Shown: positions 44,290 through 56,450 of the stretch, piece after piece | Layout of the letters: every line of letters starts with the position of its first letter | Numbering within the stretch: the stretch's first letter is position 1 | Notes under the pieces: model-generated | Database searches by the model: none | What the model saw: the letters and a program-made list of their open reading frames with translations, nothing else | What the model was told of the DNA's origin: nothing | Origin: Semisulcospira habei | Lineage: Eukaryota; Mollusca; Gastropoda; Semisulcospiridae | Reading direction: 5' to 3' | DNA length: 64,000 bases | Assembly (NCBI GenBank): GCA_036245525.1 | Contig: BTPG01000003.1 | Coordinates: 134,848,873 to 134,912,872 of the forward strand | Made by a program: the position numbers and the translations under genes

Positions 44290-44398
44290 CCTTTGCCTGT
44301 GGGTAGCCGTTTTTGTCGCGATGATTCCTGCAGAAATAACAACCTGACAACCTGCCGGAATCATCGGGACAAAACGCCGCTACCGACAGGCAAAGGGG
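44290..44398. repeat. Inverted repeat CCTTTGCCTG family
   Basis: CCCTTTGCCTGTGGGTAGC at the left and CTACCGACAGGCAAAGGGG at the right, with GATGATTCCTGCAG and GGAATCATCGGGAC in between. Half copies occur at 40822 and 60825. Confidence 0.75.
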
Positions 44399-44669
44399 TG
44401 GTTTGCTGCTGTTTATTAGCCGTGTCTTGACAAATAATAATCTTATGCTCCGTAAAACTGACATTGTACTAGTCAACAACTGACCATTGATCTGTCAACC
44501 TGAACGCTTCTGATTTGTTCTGCATAGCTGTATAATGAATGTAATGTGTAGACAAGAGCTTGTGTGGAGAGCTGATAATCTATAGACCTATTTCTGAGAA
44601 ACTGCATATGTCTTTTTATTGCCGAGATAGTGGGGAATGCCTGACTGACTTACGAAAAAAAAAACCTTC

Positions 44670-44704
<35 letters not shown>

Positions 44705-44745
44705 GTCTCTCTGTCTCTCTGTCTCTCTCTCTGTATCTCTGTCTC

Positions 44746-44842
<97 letters not shown>

Positions 44843-44863
44843 GTCTCTGTTTCTCTCTCTCTG

Positions 44864-44947
<84 letters not shown>

Positions 44948-44975
44948 TCTCTATCTCTCTATCTCTCTCTCGCGC
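44670..44975. repeat. CT/GTCT microsatellite
   Basis: A mixed CTCTGTCT and CT tract of about 300 bases; the Ser/Leu frames are artefacts. Confidence 0.95.
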
Positions 44976-45245
44976 GCGTTCGTTGTCTTTTCTGCAGCCC
45001 CGACGTATACTGCGTTAGCTGCAGATTTACTTCACTTATCGAACTTGTGCCTTGTTTTTGTCTACCGTATTTATACTGTAGACTTTGGGATGGGACTGGT
45101 CGGAGCGCGTTCCGTAGCATGCAAAGGACATAACAGGCGGGCGGGCCTGAGATTGTGGCAAAGAAGTAACAAGGTCAAAATGACGTCACGTCTAGCTACT
45201 CTAACCTTGCTGTTGAACGTACTTTTGGCGCGAAGCGCCGCGCGC

Positions 45246-45246
<1 letters not shown>

Positions 45247-45320
<74 letters not shown>

Positions 45321-45440
45321 CAGAAGAGCTCATATGGGTTACTGTCTTTACCATCCTTATGAAAAATGGGGTGGTGTTAAAATCTGGGTGAGCAAGTCAG
45401 ACACCCATTTTTTCTGAGGGTTGTTTCTGCATTGTCTTGG
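45247..45440. repeat. GT tract plus half of repeat R2
   Basis: A pure GT tract to 45317. Then AAGAGCTCATATGGGTTACTG and CACCCATTTTTTCTGAGGG follow, which match the right half of the R2 unit at 48425-48885. Confidence 0.7.
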
Positions 45441-46320
45441 GGTAAAGATTCATAAAAAGTAAAAAGATCAGTTTTTCTCGTTTTGGCGTTAAAACATGCA
45501 CTTTTGTGTTTAACAGACACGCCTGTAGTGTGTTTGAAAACTTGTCCCTCCCAGCAATGTGTGTGTGTGTTGTGCGCACAGAACCCTGAAAGTGAGCGTG
45601 TATGTATTACATCACCCTTCTCAGCTATAAATAACTTCATAGCTGATATGGGTCAGGGGGGATATTTTGTTGTTTCAAGGAGTAAATTGTTTATGTTTCT
45701 ACAAAATTAGGTTTGTTATTTGAGGGTGTGGTTGATTTGTTAAAAAAAGTGTTGAGTTGTAATGTACTTCCGGGGTGATGTGGAGAAAGGTCATGTCTAG
45801 TGACAAATTTGAGATTCATGTATACGTTCACCAGGGACTTAGCCTATACGTTTTCTACGTTTGTTTCCATGTCAGATGAGGAATATTTGATCTGAAACGT
45901 CGTTGTTTGTTTCTATTTTAAAGGGTTTTCCGCCACTATCTTCTGTTTTAGTTTGACTTAGCCTATAATTATATTCGTGCGCCGGTTGCTAAGAAGTGAA
46001 GTGATTGTATGAGTGCGCATTGTAAGAGAGGACGTTTAGACTTTGGGTGAGGCTGCTGTTGTCTTTTGTCCTGCCCGACATTTTGGTTGAACCTGTTGCT
46101 TTATTTTGTAGGTTTGTCGATGTTATCAATGCCGCATCTCCTTTTGGATTGTATGCACAAATTGATTGAATGGAAATGACGTCACAGAGTCAGCGTCGTT
46201 TCATGCGTCGTCTGCTACAGTCAGTCGTTTAGTGCAGTTAAAAGAGTGCAGGCTTGGATGGGCCATTTTCTGATGTAATAGTAAAGTATTATTTGTGTGA
46301 ATGCTGTCCGTTTGAAGGAA
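45441..46320. other. Unannotated interval
   Basis: No reading frame above 87 codons and no recognisable domain; ordinary composition. Confidence 0.4.
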
Positions 46321-46327
46321 GGTTGAT

Positions 46328-46695
46328 TGACTGTACATTGCTTAACGTCCCGACAGCAACAAGACTTTCTCAGGACGTGCCTGCACTGCTAGTGACAAAA
46401 ACTCAACAGAATATTGAATGTATGTCGCCAGCCGGTCCAATACGTTAAATAAAACCTACGACATGGGGCCTAAATAAAGCTAAGACCATTTAGCAACACA
46501 CATCGAATATCAAGAGCCACAGGCAGCGCAGACAGTAGGGAGAGTTTAAAAAAGGAAAATGCAGGTGAATGGACCAAGGGTAGACAGAAACACATGCCCC
46601 CGGAATATAGAGAAAAACCCACCCTGTGGGGCTGACCAGGGTGCCCCTGGGAACTAAAAAGTCCCCCAGGGCAGACCCGGTTGGGGGTGTTTGAA
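46328..46695 (-). mobile_element. R1 repeat, copy 3
   Basis: A nearly full-length copy in minus orientation, head to head with copy 4. The 3' end (GTACATTGCTTAACGTCCCG on plus) is at the left. A 50-base local duplication (GGACTGGAAAGTCGAGTGTT) follows at 46700-46770. Confidence 0.75.
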
Positions 46696-46869
46696 GGAAG
46701 GACTGGAAAGTCGAGTGTTGAGGGCAGACCGGTTGGGGGTGTTTCAGGGAAGGACTGGAAAGTCGAGTGTTGAGCGAAGAGAGAAGGCGAGGATGGGAAA
46801 AATATCCAGCACTATACGTTGGAATAGATGCATATCAGTTACGACACGCTTGTAAATTAAAACACTTTT

Positions 46870-47960
<1,091 letters not shown>

Positions 47961-48424
47961 TTAACATTAAGAAAAGTTGAGTTAAAAGAGGTTTTAAAAC
48001 AGTTTTCATAAAAACTTTTGCCCGACACGCTTCTAAAAACAACATTTTCTTAGTTTTAAACCTTGTACCGCGCCATAAACGCCGCGATTGCTTTTCAGTC
48101 TTAGCTGTCCTATAGTGTGGAATGTGGGACTTTGCCAACTGGATCCATCTGGTGCACTCCAAATGAGTATTTGTGAGTGGTTCGACGTGCAACTCAGTGT
48201 GCGCCTCTGAAATGACCTACTGATTCCACTGATAATGAAAATCTTTCATTCATAAGAGCGCATTGAGCAGCTCTATAAACCAAAAGTGATGACCCCCTCT
48301 AACCCCCCACCCCTCCCCCCCCCCACACACACACACACTTCTCCTCCCCCCCCTCCCCCAACCCCCTTACAACCCCACTCAAACAATCATAATAGTAAAA
48401 TCAACCAAAGGTATCTTTAGTGAG
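47961..48424. other. Unannotated interval
   Basis: Contains a C-rich stretch at 48296-48365. No gene signal seen. Confidence 0.4.
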
Positions 48425-48663
48425 GTATTTTCACTGTAATCCCAGTTTTGTGTGAGAGGCACCCACTTTTGGGGTAAAAACCCATTTTTTTCCATCCAGT
48501 GGCTCTGTTTCTAGAAAATGTCTATTTTATTTTAAGTTGTAGAGCTTAGTTATAAGGTGAGTTCTAAACATTCGCATCAACTCCAGAGCCCTAGAATAAA
48601 TAGAAATATGGGAACCCATTTTCACATAAAATGGTAGGTAACCCACTCTGAGGGTTTTGTGTT

Positions 48664-48758
<95 letters not shown>

Positions 48759-48885
48759 ACACCAAATGACTAAAATGGGTTACTTTCTTTACCATCCTTA
48801 TGCAATCTGGGTCTGTGTAAAATTCTGGGTGGCCAGATCAGACACCCATTTTTTCTGAGGGTTGTTTCTGTATTATCTTTCATTC
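48425..48885. repeat. Repeat R2 with central GT tract
   Basis: Left part TAAAAACCCATTTTTTTCC to ACCCACTCTGAGGGTT, a GT tract (48667-48756), and right part AATGGGTTACTTTCTTTACC to TTTCTGAGGGTTGTTTCTG. The left half recurs at 56110-56390 and the right half at 45320-45420, each time next to a GT tract. Confidence 0.75.
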
Positions 48886-49596
48886 AAACTTCAGAAAAAA
48901 ATATCAAAATACGATGTGCCCATTTTAACAGATTTACTTCATCGTTGTGTTTCAGGGATGCCCTGGGCCTGTGTGTGGACACGGAAGCGGCCGGAGTGTT
49001 TTCAGATCAATTTGATTAGTCCAACACCGATGAACGGAGTTGCTTCCCTTGCTTAAACGTCTTTCGTCTCCAACGGACGCACCGGTCATTCTCTCGCATT
49101 TGCAGAGGTACTTTATGCAATATTTCTTAGTTAAGAGCACGCCCAAATGTACTTGTTTAGTGCAGTTATTTAACTGAGAGATGCCTCCAATCCCCGTACC
49201 CGTTTGGCCCAGAAAAATAAGGCGTCTGCTTTCAAACGTGTCTTCGGCCTCTCGGCCGCTCCGGGCCTGACCGTTGAGTCTTGTAGTAAATGATAATAGA
49301 ACCCCACGATTTTAACAAAAGCTTTCTTCTTCAATGAAAGGAATTCGTTCAATAACCCCATTACAAGGTCAATCTGCCACGCGATTTTGTTTCTTCTTTC
49401 TTTTTTTTCTGACGTGTTAACTTGCCACATGCATGCACAGTATCAGTTGACTTTTTTTTTTTAAAAAACAAAAATGGCGCCAGATTTCAATCCTCGTTCG
49501 CAAAACTGCCTCGCGATTCGAAGAACGAACGTCCACAAACAGGTCTTTAGGAATGTGCAACTGAAGTATCGCTTTTTACTGTATTGCCAGTTTTTA

Positions 49597-50147
49597 GTTC
49601 TCAGGGTCACCCTGGTCAGCCCCACAGGGTGGGTTTTTCTCTCAATTCTGGGGCATGCATGTGTTTCTGTCTACCCTTTGTCCATTCACCTGTATAAATT
49701 TGCCTTTTTAAAACTCTCCCTACTGTCTGCACTGCCTGTAGCTCTTGATATTGGATGTGTGTTGCTAAATGGTCTTAGCTTTATGTCTTGGCCCCATGTG
49801 TTAGGTTTATTTAACTCATTCTACCCCAGACACACCACGGCAGGATAAGGATCCACCATGATAGTTCAAGGGTGATGCCAGAATAGCTTGGCGCCTACGG
49901 GCGCCAAGCTATTCTGGCATCTCCCTTGAACTATCATGGTCGATCTGTGCCCTGCACTGCAATGCAGTCTTGAGAGGACAGGGGCAAAATTTAAGGATTT
50001 TGGTGTTGGGGTAGAATGAGTTAACGTATTTGACCGGCAGGCGACATACATGGCAATGTTCTGTTTAGGTGGGTTTTTTTCACAAGCAGTGCAGGCACGT
50101 CCTGAGAAAGCCTAGTGGCTGTCGGGACGTTAAGCAATGTACAATCA
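49597..50147 (+). mobile_element. R1 repeat, copy 5, split by a TTAA MITE
   Basis: R1 sequence from CAGGGTCACCCTGGTCAGC to GGTTTATTTAA (49814), then resuming at 50021 with TTAACGTATTTGACC and ending at CAATGTACAATCAATC. The interruption is the MITE 49815-50020. Confidence 0.8.
49815..50020. mobile_element. TTAA MITE (family M2) inside R1
   Basis: Exactly bounded by TTAA on both sides (49811-49814, 50021-50024), and the undisturbed R1 copies have a single TTAA at this place. Terminal inverted repeats are CTCATTCTACCCC and GGGGTAGAATGAG. The core is a hairpin with CCATGATAGTTCAAGGG arms around GGCGCCTACGGGCGCC. The TTAA duplication points to a piggyBac-type transposase as the mobiliser. Confidence 0.92.
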
Positions 50148-50200
50148 ATCTGATTCAAAATGTCAGTTGGTTTACATGGTTGTATTGGACATGTTCTCAG

Positions 50201-50384
50201 CAACACCATTTTGGTCACACCGGCTCAGGACTTTCTGGCACACACCCAGCGCCGGATGGCAGCAGGATGTCCAAACCCATCGGGATCTATGCTGCAGAAT
50301 CATGGCCCCCCAGCCTCTGCCACAGAGGGTGCGTCTGGTAGGAGGGTGCATGGACGGCAGCGGAATGCTCCCAATTACAAACTG
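50201..50384 (+). CDS. Upstream exon, tyrosine-recombinase-like gene
   Basis: The acceptor TGTTCTCAG ends at 50200 and the donor GTAAGT starts at 50385. One frame is open across the exon (TQRRMAAGCPNPSGSML, GRRVHGRQRNAPNYKL) and ends in phase 0, which matches the phase-0 start of the exon at 51600. The segment is polar and low in hydrophobic residues, so it is probably a disordered N-terminal region. The link to the downstream exon is inference from splice phase and distance. Confidence 0.5.
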
Positions 50385-50501
50385 GTAAGTAAAGTGATTC
50401 TATGATCATCTTCATTTTATTGGCTGGCGTGCGTGCGAAGCAAAAGTGAGTTTATGTTCTGGGCCACTGGTCGTCCGTCCGTCGTCCATGGTAAACTTTA
50501 A

Positions 50502-51259
50502 CTCATTCTACCCCAACACCACAATCCTTAAATTTTGCCCCTGTCCTCTCAAGACCGCATTGCAGCGCAGGACACAGATCGACCATGATAGTTCAAGGGT
50601 GATGCCAGAATAGCTTGGCGCCCGTAGGCGCCAAGCTGTTCTGGCATCACCTTTGAACTATCATGGTCGATCCTTATCCCAGGGTGGGATTCTTCCGCGT
50701 TTCCGCGGATTTCCGTGGAAATTCTTTCACAATTCCGCTGAAGCATATTTATTTTCCGCGTCTAATAACAACGAAAAAGACGAGAAAAAAAAAATCTTCT
50801 TAAATGGCAAAAAAAATCTCAAATGGGTTGGATTTGTATGTAGTTTGGTTCACTATCGCCCGACACTTCCGGTAGCTTTAGGTCGCAGTGGAAAATGGCG
50901 GTGAAAAAGGATATTGTCGAAGACAGAGTGCCGTTTAGTGTGCATCTGAACATAAACTGGTACGCACATTCCATTTTTATACTGCAGAACAGGAGTGTCA
51001 TAACAAAGTCCATTTTCGGGTGTGTTTGGTCTCGCTCCCCCTGTCGGTTTTTGGATACTTTGGCGAACGGTGGACACGCGTGCCTATCCCCCCCCCCCCC
51101 CCCTGTCGTTTGATTTTTCGGCCGCTGAAAATGAAGGACATGAACCCCCCCCCCCCCACCCACCCACCCACACCAATGTCGTTTGATTTTCCGCGTTTTC
51201 TTTCTTACTAGAATCCCACCCCTGTTATCCTGCTGTGGTGTGTCTGGGGGTAGAATGAG
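50502..51259. mobile_element. TTAA MITE (M2) with nested element
   Basis: TTAA at 50498-50501 and 51260-51263, terminal repeats CTCATTCTACCCC and GGGGTAGAATGAG, and the M2 hairpin at 50580-50670. A second element (50680-51224) is inserted in it. All of this lies in the intron between exons 50201-50384 and 51600. Confidence 0.85.
50680..51224. mobile_element. 545-bp DNA element, 6-bp TSD
   Basis: The ends CAGGGTGGGATTCT and AGAATCCCACCCCTG are inverted repeats. Flanking TTATCC is present on both sides (50674-50679, 51225-51230). The interior has TTCCGCG motifs near both ends and no transposase frame. The end sequence resembles hAT-type termini, but the 6-bp duplication does not fit the usual 8 bp, so the superfamily is open. 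Confidence 0.75.
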
Positions 51260-51599
51260 TTAACGGTGGCATTTTCTCGGAGACTATTCATGCCACATTC
51301 TTCAAGCTTTTCCCAAGGATACTTTGTGGCAAGACCTTTTTAAACATGCCAATTTGAGTGACCTCTCTCAAAGGGCCACGCAGGGTTGACAAATGTGTGA
51401 AAACTGCTTGCATTTTCAGAAAACGTGGATTTTGACTGCTGCAGAAGCCAGCCCTCGTCACCGAGGTCACACATATGTAAATCGGTCATACACGGGATTA
51501 CTCTTTTTATTCTTGTGCAAGGCCCCTTTAAACCAAAATTGGGCTGTTTCTGTTTCTAATGCAGCTTTGGTTTTAATCTTTCTTTCTTTCTTTATCCAG

Positions 51600-54019
51600 T
51601 TGGCAAATGGCGCCTGGGATGGACCCGAGACTGAGAGCAGTGCCAGTGCATCGCAATACGAGGGCAGTGATGACGAGGAATTTGTTCCTGGCTCGAGCTT
51701 ACCGGATTCAGAGGGTGTGTCGGCATCAATTGCTGGGATCTCGGACATAGACAGTATTGTATCGACTATGTTAGATTTCATCAAAGTGGCAGGTTTGGGG
51801 TGGCCAGGTGTTGGTGACGCTAGTACCAGCAAGGTGCAGTGTGCGTTAGGGGGTGGCAATGAGAATGTGGATAGGCAGGAGGAACATGATGCTGGAAAGA
51901 GTGGGGAAAGAGCACTTACAGAAGAAACAGGTGTGCACGTGTCGCAGAGAGGGAAAGGAAAGTACAAATGGGACAAGAAACATGCATGCAAATTGTGTGG
52001 CAAGCTTGTCTTGAAAATGAGCACGCAAACTTACAAGATGTCCATGCAGATGAGGCAGACGTTGCTAAAATTTTGTCGATGAAAAAAGGGACCAAGCAGA
52101 GACGTCGAGCATGGATCAGACTACAAGATGAGGGTGATTACATGCATAACGTTGCTGTTCTTGAAAACAAATCCGGATGTTTGATTCCTAAGTATCGCAC
52201 CAAAACTAGTAAGGTAGACGACCTTCTCGCCTGTAGCCATTGCAAAGGGCTCTATCAAAAAAAGCTGATCTCTGTACACTCAAAACGTTGCTGTCAGAAG
52301 CCAGGAGGGTTTCAGATCACTCGGCGAGGGGACGCCGCTCGCCGTGGTCGGCTCATGCTTCCAATACCCTTAGACGTTGAATTTTCCTTCTACCACAAGG
52401 TCTTGGCTACCCAGAGAGATGATGAGATAAGCCGTCTCATCAGAACTGACCCCTTGCTTCTTGAGTATGGAAAGAGATTATTTGACCGCAGGGACATTGA
52501 AGAACACACGGCTGGACAAATCAGCTCCAGGATGCGGGAGTTAGGGAGACTGTTAAAGATTATCAGAGTGAGGTCAGAAATGAAAATCGCAAGTTTAAAT
52601 GCTGTGATCAATTCAGCTAGCTTTGATCATGTTGTCCTGGCTGTAAAAGAGCTAGCAGATTTTGATGAGGACACACATCAGTTCAAAAAAGGCAATCTCG
52701 CAATGCGCATAGGCCATGCTTTGAAAAAGCGTTCACAGATCAAACAGTCACAGGCATCCAAACAGCTTGGACAGGGTTCAGACGACAGGTGGCGACAGGA
52801 GCTCTCTGAGGCGCAGCGGTTTGACTCTGTCTTCAACGGGGACTGGTATAATTGTGTGTCCGCTACAGCAGCCCAGTCGGTCGGGAAAATGACCATGAAC
52901 AAACCCAAGCTGATCCCATCATGTGAAGATGTGAGGAAGGTCCAACAGCTTCTTGAGACAAGGATGGTTTCGGAAGATTATCCGACAGTGGTTAAAGCAA
53001 CTCTTTGTGCTGTATCACTTTTCAACCGAAAACGAGGGGGAGAAGTTCAGAGAATGAAGGTGTCAGACTTCCAGAATGCTAAGATTGGATCGATCACCAA
53101 TCAAGATATCTTGAAAGGTCTCACAGAGGTTGAGAACAAAATGGTGAATCATTTTCAGCGAGTGGAAATCAGAGGCAAGTTTAATAGGAGTGTTCCCGTT
53201 TTGCTGACGAAGAAGATGATGACAACTGTGGACAGAATCCTTCAAATGAGGCAATCGGTGCCAGCTCTCGCTGATTCCCAGTACATCTTTGCCACACCTT
53301 CTGGTCAGAGGCCTTACAGAGGCCATGATGTTCTGAAGGCCCATGCCCTAGAAGCAGGGGTGTCATACCCAGCCATGTTCACATTTACTCAGTTGCGGAA
53401 GCAGGTTGCAACTTTGGCTCAGTCAATGGCCATCTCGGAGTTAGACCAGGATCAGCTGGCAGATTTCCTTGGCCATGATATTCGGATACATCGCCATATC
53501 TACCGCCAACCTCAAGACGTCCTTCAAAAGGCAAAAGTGGCAAAGATTCTTCTGTCAGTTAACAATGGGATGACAGATTTTGAGAGTTGCATTAGAGCTG
53601 AGCTGGGCGATGATGAAGAGATTGACTTTGACAATGAAGACGCATCAGAAACTGGCAGAGAGGTCTCGGGGGGAACAGCACCTGTGAATGAAGCAAGTAG
53701 CAAGTCAGCAACACAGGAATCGATGAGCATGACGGAGAAAAGACGTCCAGAGCCTGATGACAATCTAGATAGTTTTGATGATGACAGTACTGCGTCAGCT
53801 CCTGTTCGAAAGAAAGCTAGATTTACAAGGAAACCATGGGGGGAAGCTGAAGAGAAAGCTGTTCAAACTCGTTTCAAGACACACCTCGTCATGAACAAAC
53901 TTCCTGGAAAGGCCGAGATACAGTATGCAATGGCGCTGGAACCTGCACTTAGACATAGGCGCTGGACAAACATTAAGGATTACGTCCGCAACAGACTGAA
54001 AAAGTTACAAAATAAATGA
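51600..54019 (+). CDS. Crypton-like tyrosine recombinase protein
   Basis: A large exon after the acceptor TTTATCCAG. Part one (51600-52010) is acidic, then CKLCGKLVLKM begins a zinc finger. A frame change near 52010 leads to the 52,020-54,019 frame, with a second finger (CSHCKGLYQKKL then CC). The core has helices and SLFNRKRGGEVQRM (candidate catalytic Arg), TFTQLRKQVATLAQSM and LADFLGHDIRIHRHIYRQP (His and Tyr), the tyrosine recombinase order. An acidic linker is followed by a Myb/SANT-like end, KPWGEAEEKAVQTRF to RRWTNIKDYVRNRLKKL. This looks like a Crypton transposase or a host gene derived from one. The Arg-His-Arg/Lys-Tyr assignment is inference. The frameshift means a pseudogene or a sequence error. 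Confidence 0.65.
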
Positions 54020-54932
54020 ATTGAGGTTCCCCGCCACTCGCGGCATTTTCGATTTCATACAGATTTATTACATCAGTGTTATTATTGGGGTGGTTTCAGC
54101 ATGTATAGCCTGCTTTTTTTTTTTCTTTTTTTTTTTATCTGATGGACGCCTGGATCATTTGTGACCCTCTCTCTCACAAAATCAGTCTTAAGAACTCGCA
54201 TTTTGGATGTTTTGACATATATGCATTTATGAAAACTACAGTGTTTGCTGATTACTGTGATATATGACTGTATGCTGTAGTGCAAAAATTGTAAAAGCTG
54301 TTCTTAAGTGTTTAAAGTTGTTAAAGCCTCCGGCGGCCATTTTGAGAAAACAGCCTGTGAAGTTTCTGTGTGCAGCATAATTGGGGCCAAGGGCAGACTT
54401 TTAAAATCATTTTTTACCTATTTAATGGCATTTTTCATGATAAAGATTTTAACCATACGATACTTTGGTGTATGTAGAATACATTTCTCCCAAAAAGTGA
54501 AAATGCCCCAGATTGACCCCCCACCACATATTATTGCGTGTAGTGCTGATTGGCTCGCTGCGAGTTAAGACTGGTTTCGTGAGAAAGGGTCACATTTTGT
54601 ATACTGTATAACCTTTGGATTTGCAAAACGAAACAGCCGGCTGGGGACAAAAGACAATATAATAAGATAAGAAAACCATTGACAATGTAAAAATTGATTA
54701 CAAGAGTGTTAGGGTGGGGGGGGGGGGGGCGGATCATTTTGTAATATACTGCATGCCATTTTAAAAACTCTGCAAATGAAAGAATGGTTGGTTGTACTGC
54801 CATACCATTTTGCAAATGAAAGAATGGCTGTTTGTTTGTTGGAGACGAAAGACGTTAAATAAAGGCTGAAGTTTCAAGTGATTTCTTATGTTGTCAGTTA
54901 ATTAATTAATGTCAGTGTTCTGTTCTGTCATT
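54020..54932. other. 3' region and unannotated interval
   Basis: AT-rich, with a T-rich tract at 54115-54138 and a G-run at 54714-54729. No second gene seen. It probably includes the 3' UTR of the preceding gene; a candidate AATAAA overlaps the stop codon at 54010. Confidence 0.4.
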
Positions 54933-54936
54933 TTAA

Positions 54937-55503
54937 CTCGTTCTACCCCAAGATCGGAATCCCCAAATGTTGACGTCGTCTTCAGAAGACTGCGTTGCAG
55001 TGCAGGACACAGATCCACCATGATAGTTCAAGGGTGATGCCAGAATAGCTTGGCGCCCATAGGCGCCAAGCTATTCTGGCATCACCCTTGAACTATCATG
55101 GTGGATCTTTATTTTGCTGTGGTGTGTCTGGGGTAGAATAAGTTGAGCCCAATGTTGAAGTCGTCTTCAGAAGACTGCGTTGCAGTGCAGGACACGGATC
55201 CACCATGATGGTTCAAGGGTGATGCCAGAATAGCTTGGTGCCCATAGGCACCAAGCTATTCTGGCATCACCCTTGAACTATCATGGTGGATCTTTATTTT
55301 GCTGTGGTGTGTCTGGGGTAGAATAAGTTAAGCCCAAATGTTGAAGTCGTCTTCAGAAGACTGCGTTGCAGTGCAGGACACAGATCCACCACGATAGTTC
55401 AAGGGTGATGCCAGAATAGCTTGGTGCCCATAGGCGCCAAGCTATTCTGGCATCACCCTTGAACTATCGTGGTGGATCTTAAATTTTGCTGGGGTAGAAT
55501 AAG
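54937..55503. mobile_element. Tandem triplet of M2 MITE
   Basis: Three head-to-tail units of about 190 bases at 54937, 55144 and 55331, each with the same hairpin (CCAGAATAGCTTGG arm, CCCATAGG loop) and TGTCTGGGGTAGAATAAG-type joint. The outer ends are TTAA (54933) and TTAA (55504). Units differ by only a few bases. Confidence 0.85.
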
Positions 55504-55669
55504 TTAAGTGTTCGTTTCTTCGTCTGGGTCTTTTTCTATCTTTGATATTTTTCCACACTTTTTGACCCGCATCATAGTCATACTGAGGCTAATAGCTTCA
55601 AATCTGTTCACTGTCATAATTATATGCAAGCTACATTACAGTACTTACAGATGAGGACATAGACCAATG

Positions 55670-55747
55670 GCTTTAGTTCAAGGGTGGTGCCACAATAGCT
55701 TGGCGCCTAGAGGCACCAAGCTATTCTGGCACTAACCCTTGGACTAT
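55670..55747. repeat. Diverged M2 hairpin
   Basis: AGTTCAAGGGTGGTGCCAC and the reverse complement around GGCGCCTAGAGGCACC; flanks do not show clear TTAA ends. Confidence 0.65.
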
Positions 55748-56100
55748 TTCAGTTACACTAGTTGCACACACTGGTGTATTCCGAATGATAAGGGTTAATA
55801 TTCAAAATGCTCTGTTGCTGTTTGTCTGAAACTCCAGAGTACCCCAAAACACACAAAAAAAGTCCTTTAATTTCCAGAATACATTATGTTGATTCTCACA
55901 TCAATGCCATGATAAACTGTTTTGCTTCAAAAGGACAAAACGCAGCAATGTTTAAACGATTTCCTCTGTAAAAATCATAATCGAAAGGTTTCGGGCCAGT
56001 GTTTATTGAATTTTGCACCATACTATGTAAAGAATGTTAAAGCACACATACACATTTAAGTTGGGAAAAAAAATTAATGTGAAAAAGAAGTATTCCATGA
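55748..56100. other. Unannotated interval
   Basis: AT-rich, no gene signal. Confidence 0.4.
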
Positions 56101-56390
56101 ACTTGACCTTATTACAGACGCCTACTGTTGTGAAGACACCCATTTTGACTGTAATGCCAGTTTCATTTGTGTGAGAGAGACACCCACCCACTTTATTGGC
56201 AGAAACCCATTTTTTTCGGCATCTAGTGGCTCTGTTTCTAGAAAATGTCTATTTTATTTTAAGTTATAGAGCTTAGTTATAATGTGAGTTCTAAACATTG
56301 GCATCAATTCCAGAGCCCTAGAATAAATAGAAATATGGGAACCCATTTTCACATGAAATGCTAGGTAACCCACTCTGATGGTTGCGTCTC

Positions 56391-56430
<40 letters not shown>

Positions 56431-56450
56431 TGTGTGTGTGTGTGTGTGTC
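56101..56450. repeat. Left half of repeat R2 plus GT tract
   Basis: Closely matches 48425-48666 (GTGGCTCTGTTTCTAGAAAA, AACCCATTTTCACAT) and ends in a GT tract at 56392-56450, as in R2. The right half is absent. Confidence 0.7.

Noticed and set aside
44290..44398. Hairpin as a transcription terminator
   Set aside because: Related copies elsewhere show it is a dispersed repeat, and no gene ends there.
54937..55503. Regular repeats considered as a CRISPR array
   Set aside because: Units are whole hairpin MITEs without unique spacers, in a eukaryotic context, with TTAA ends.
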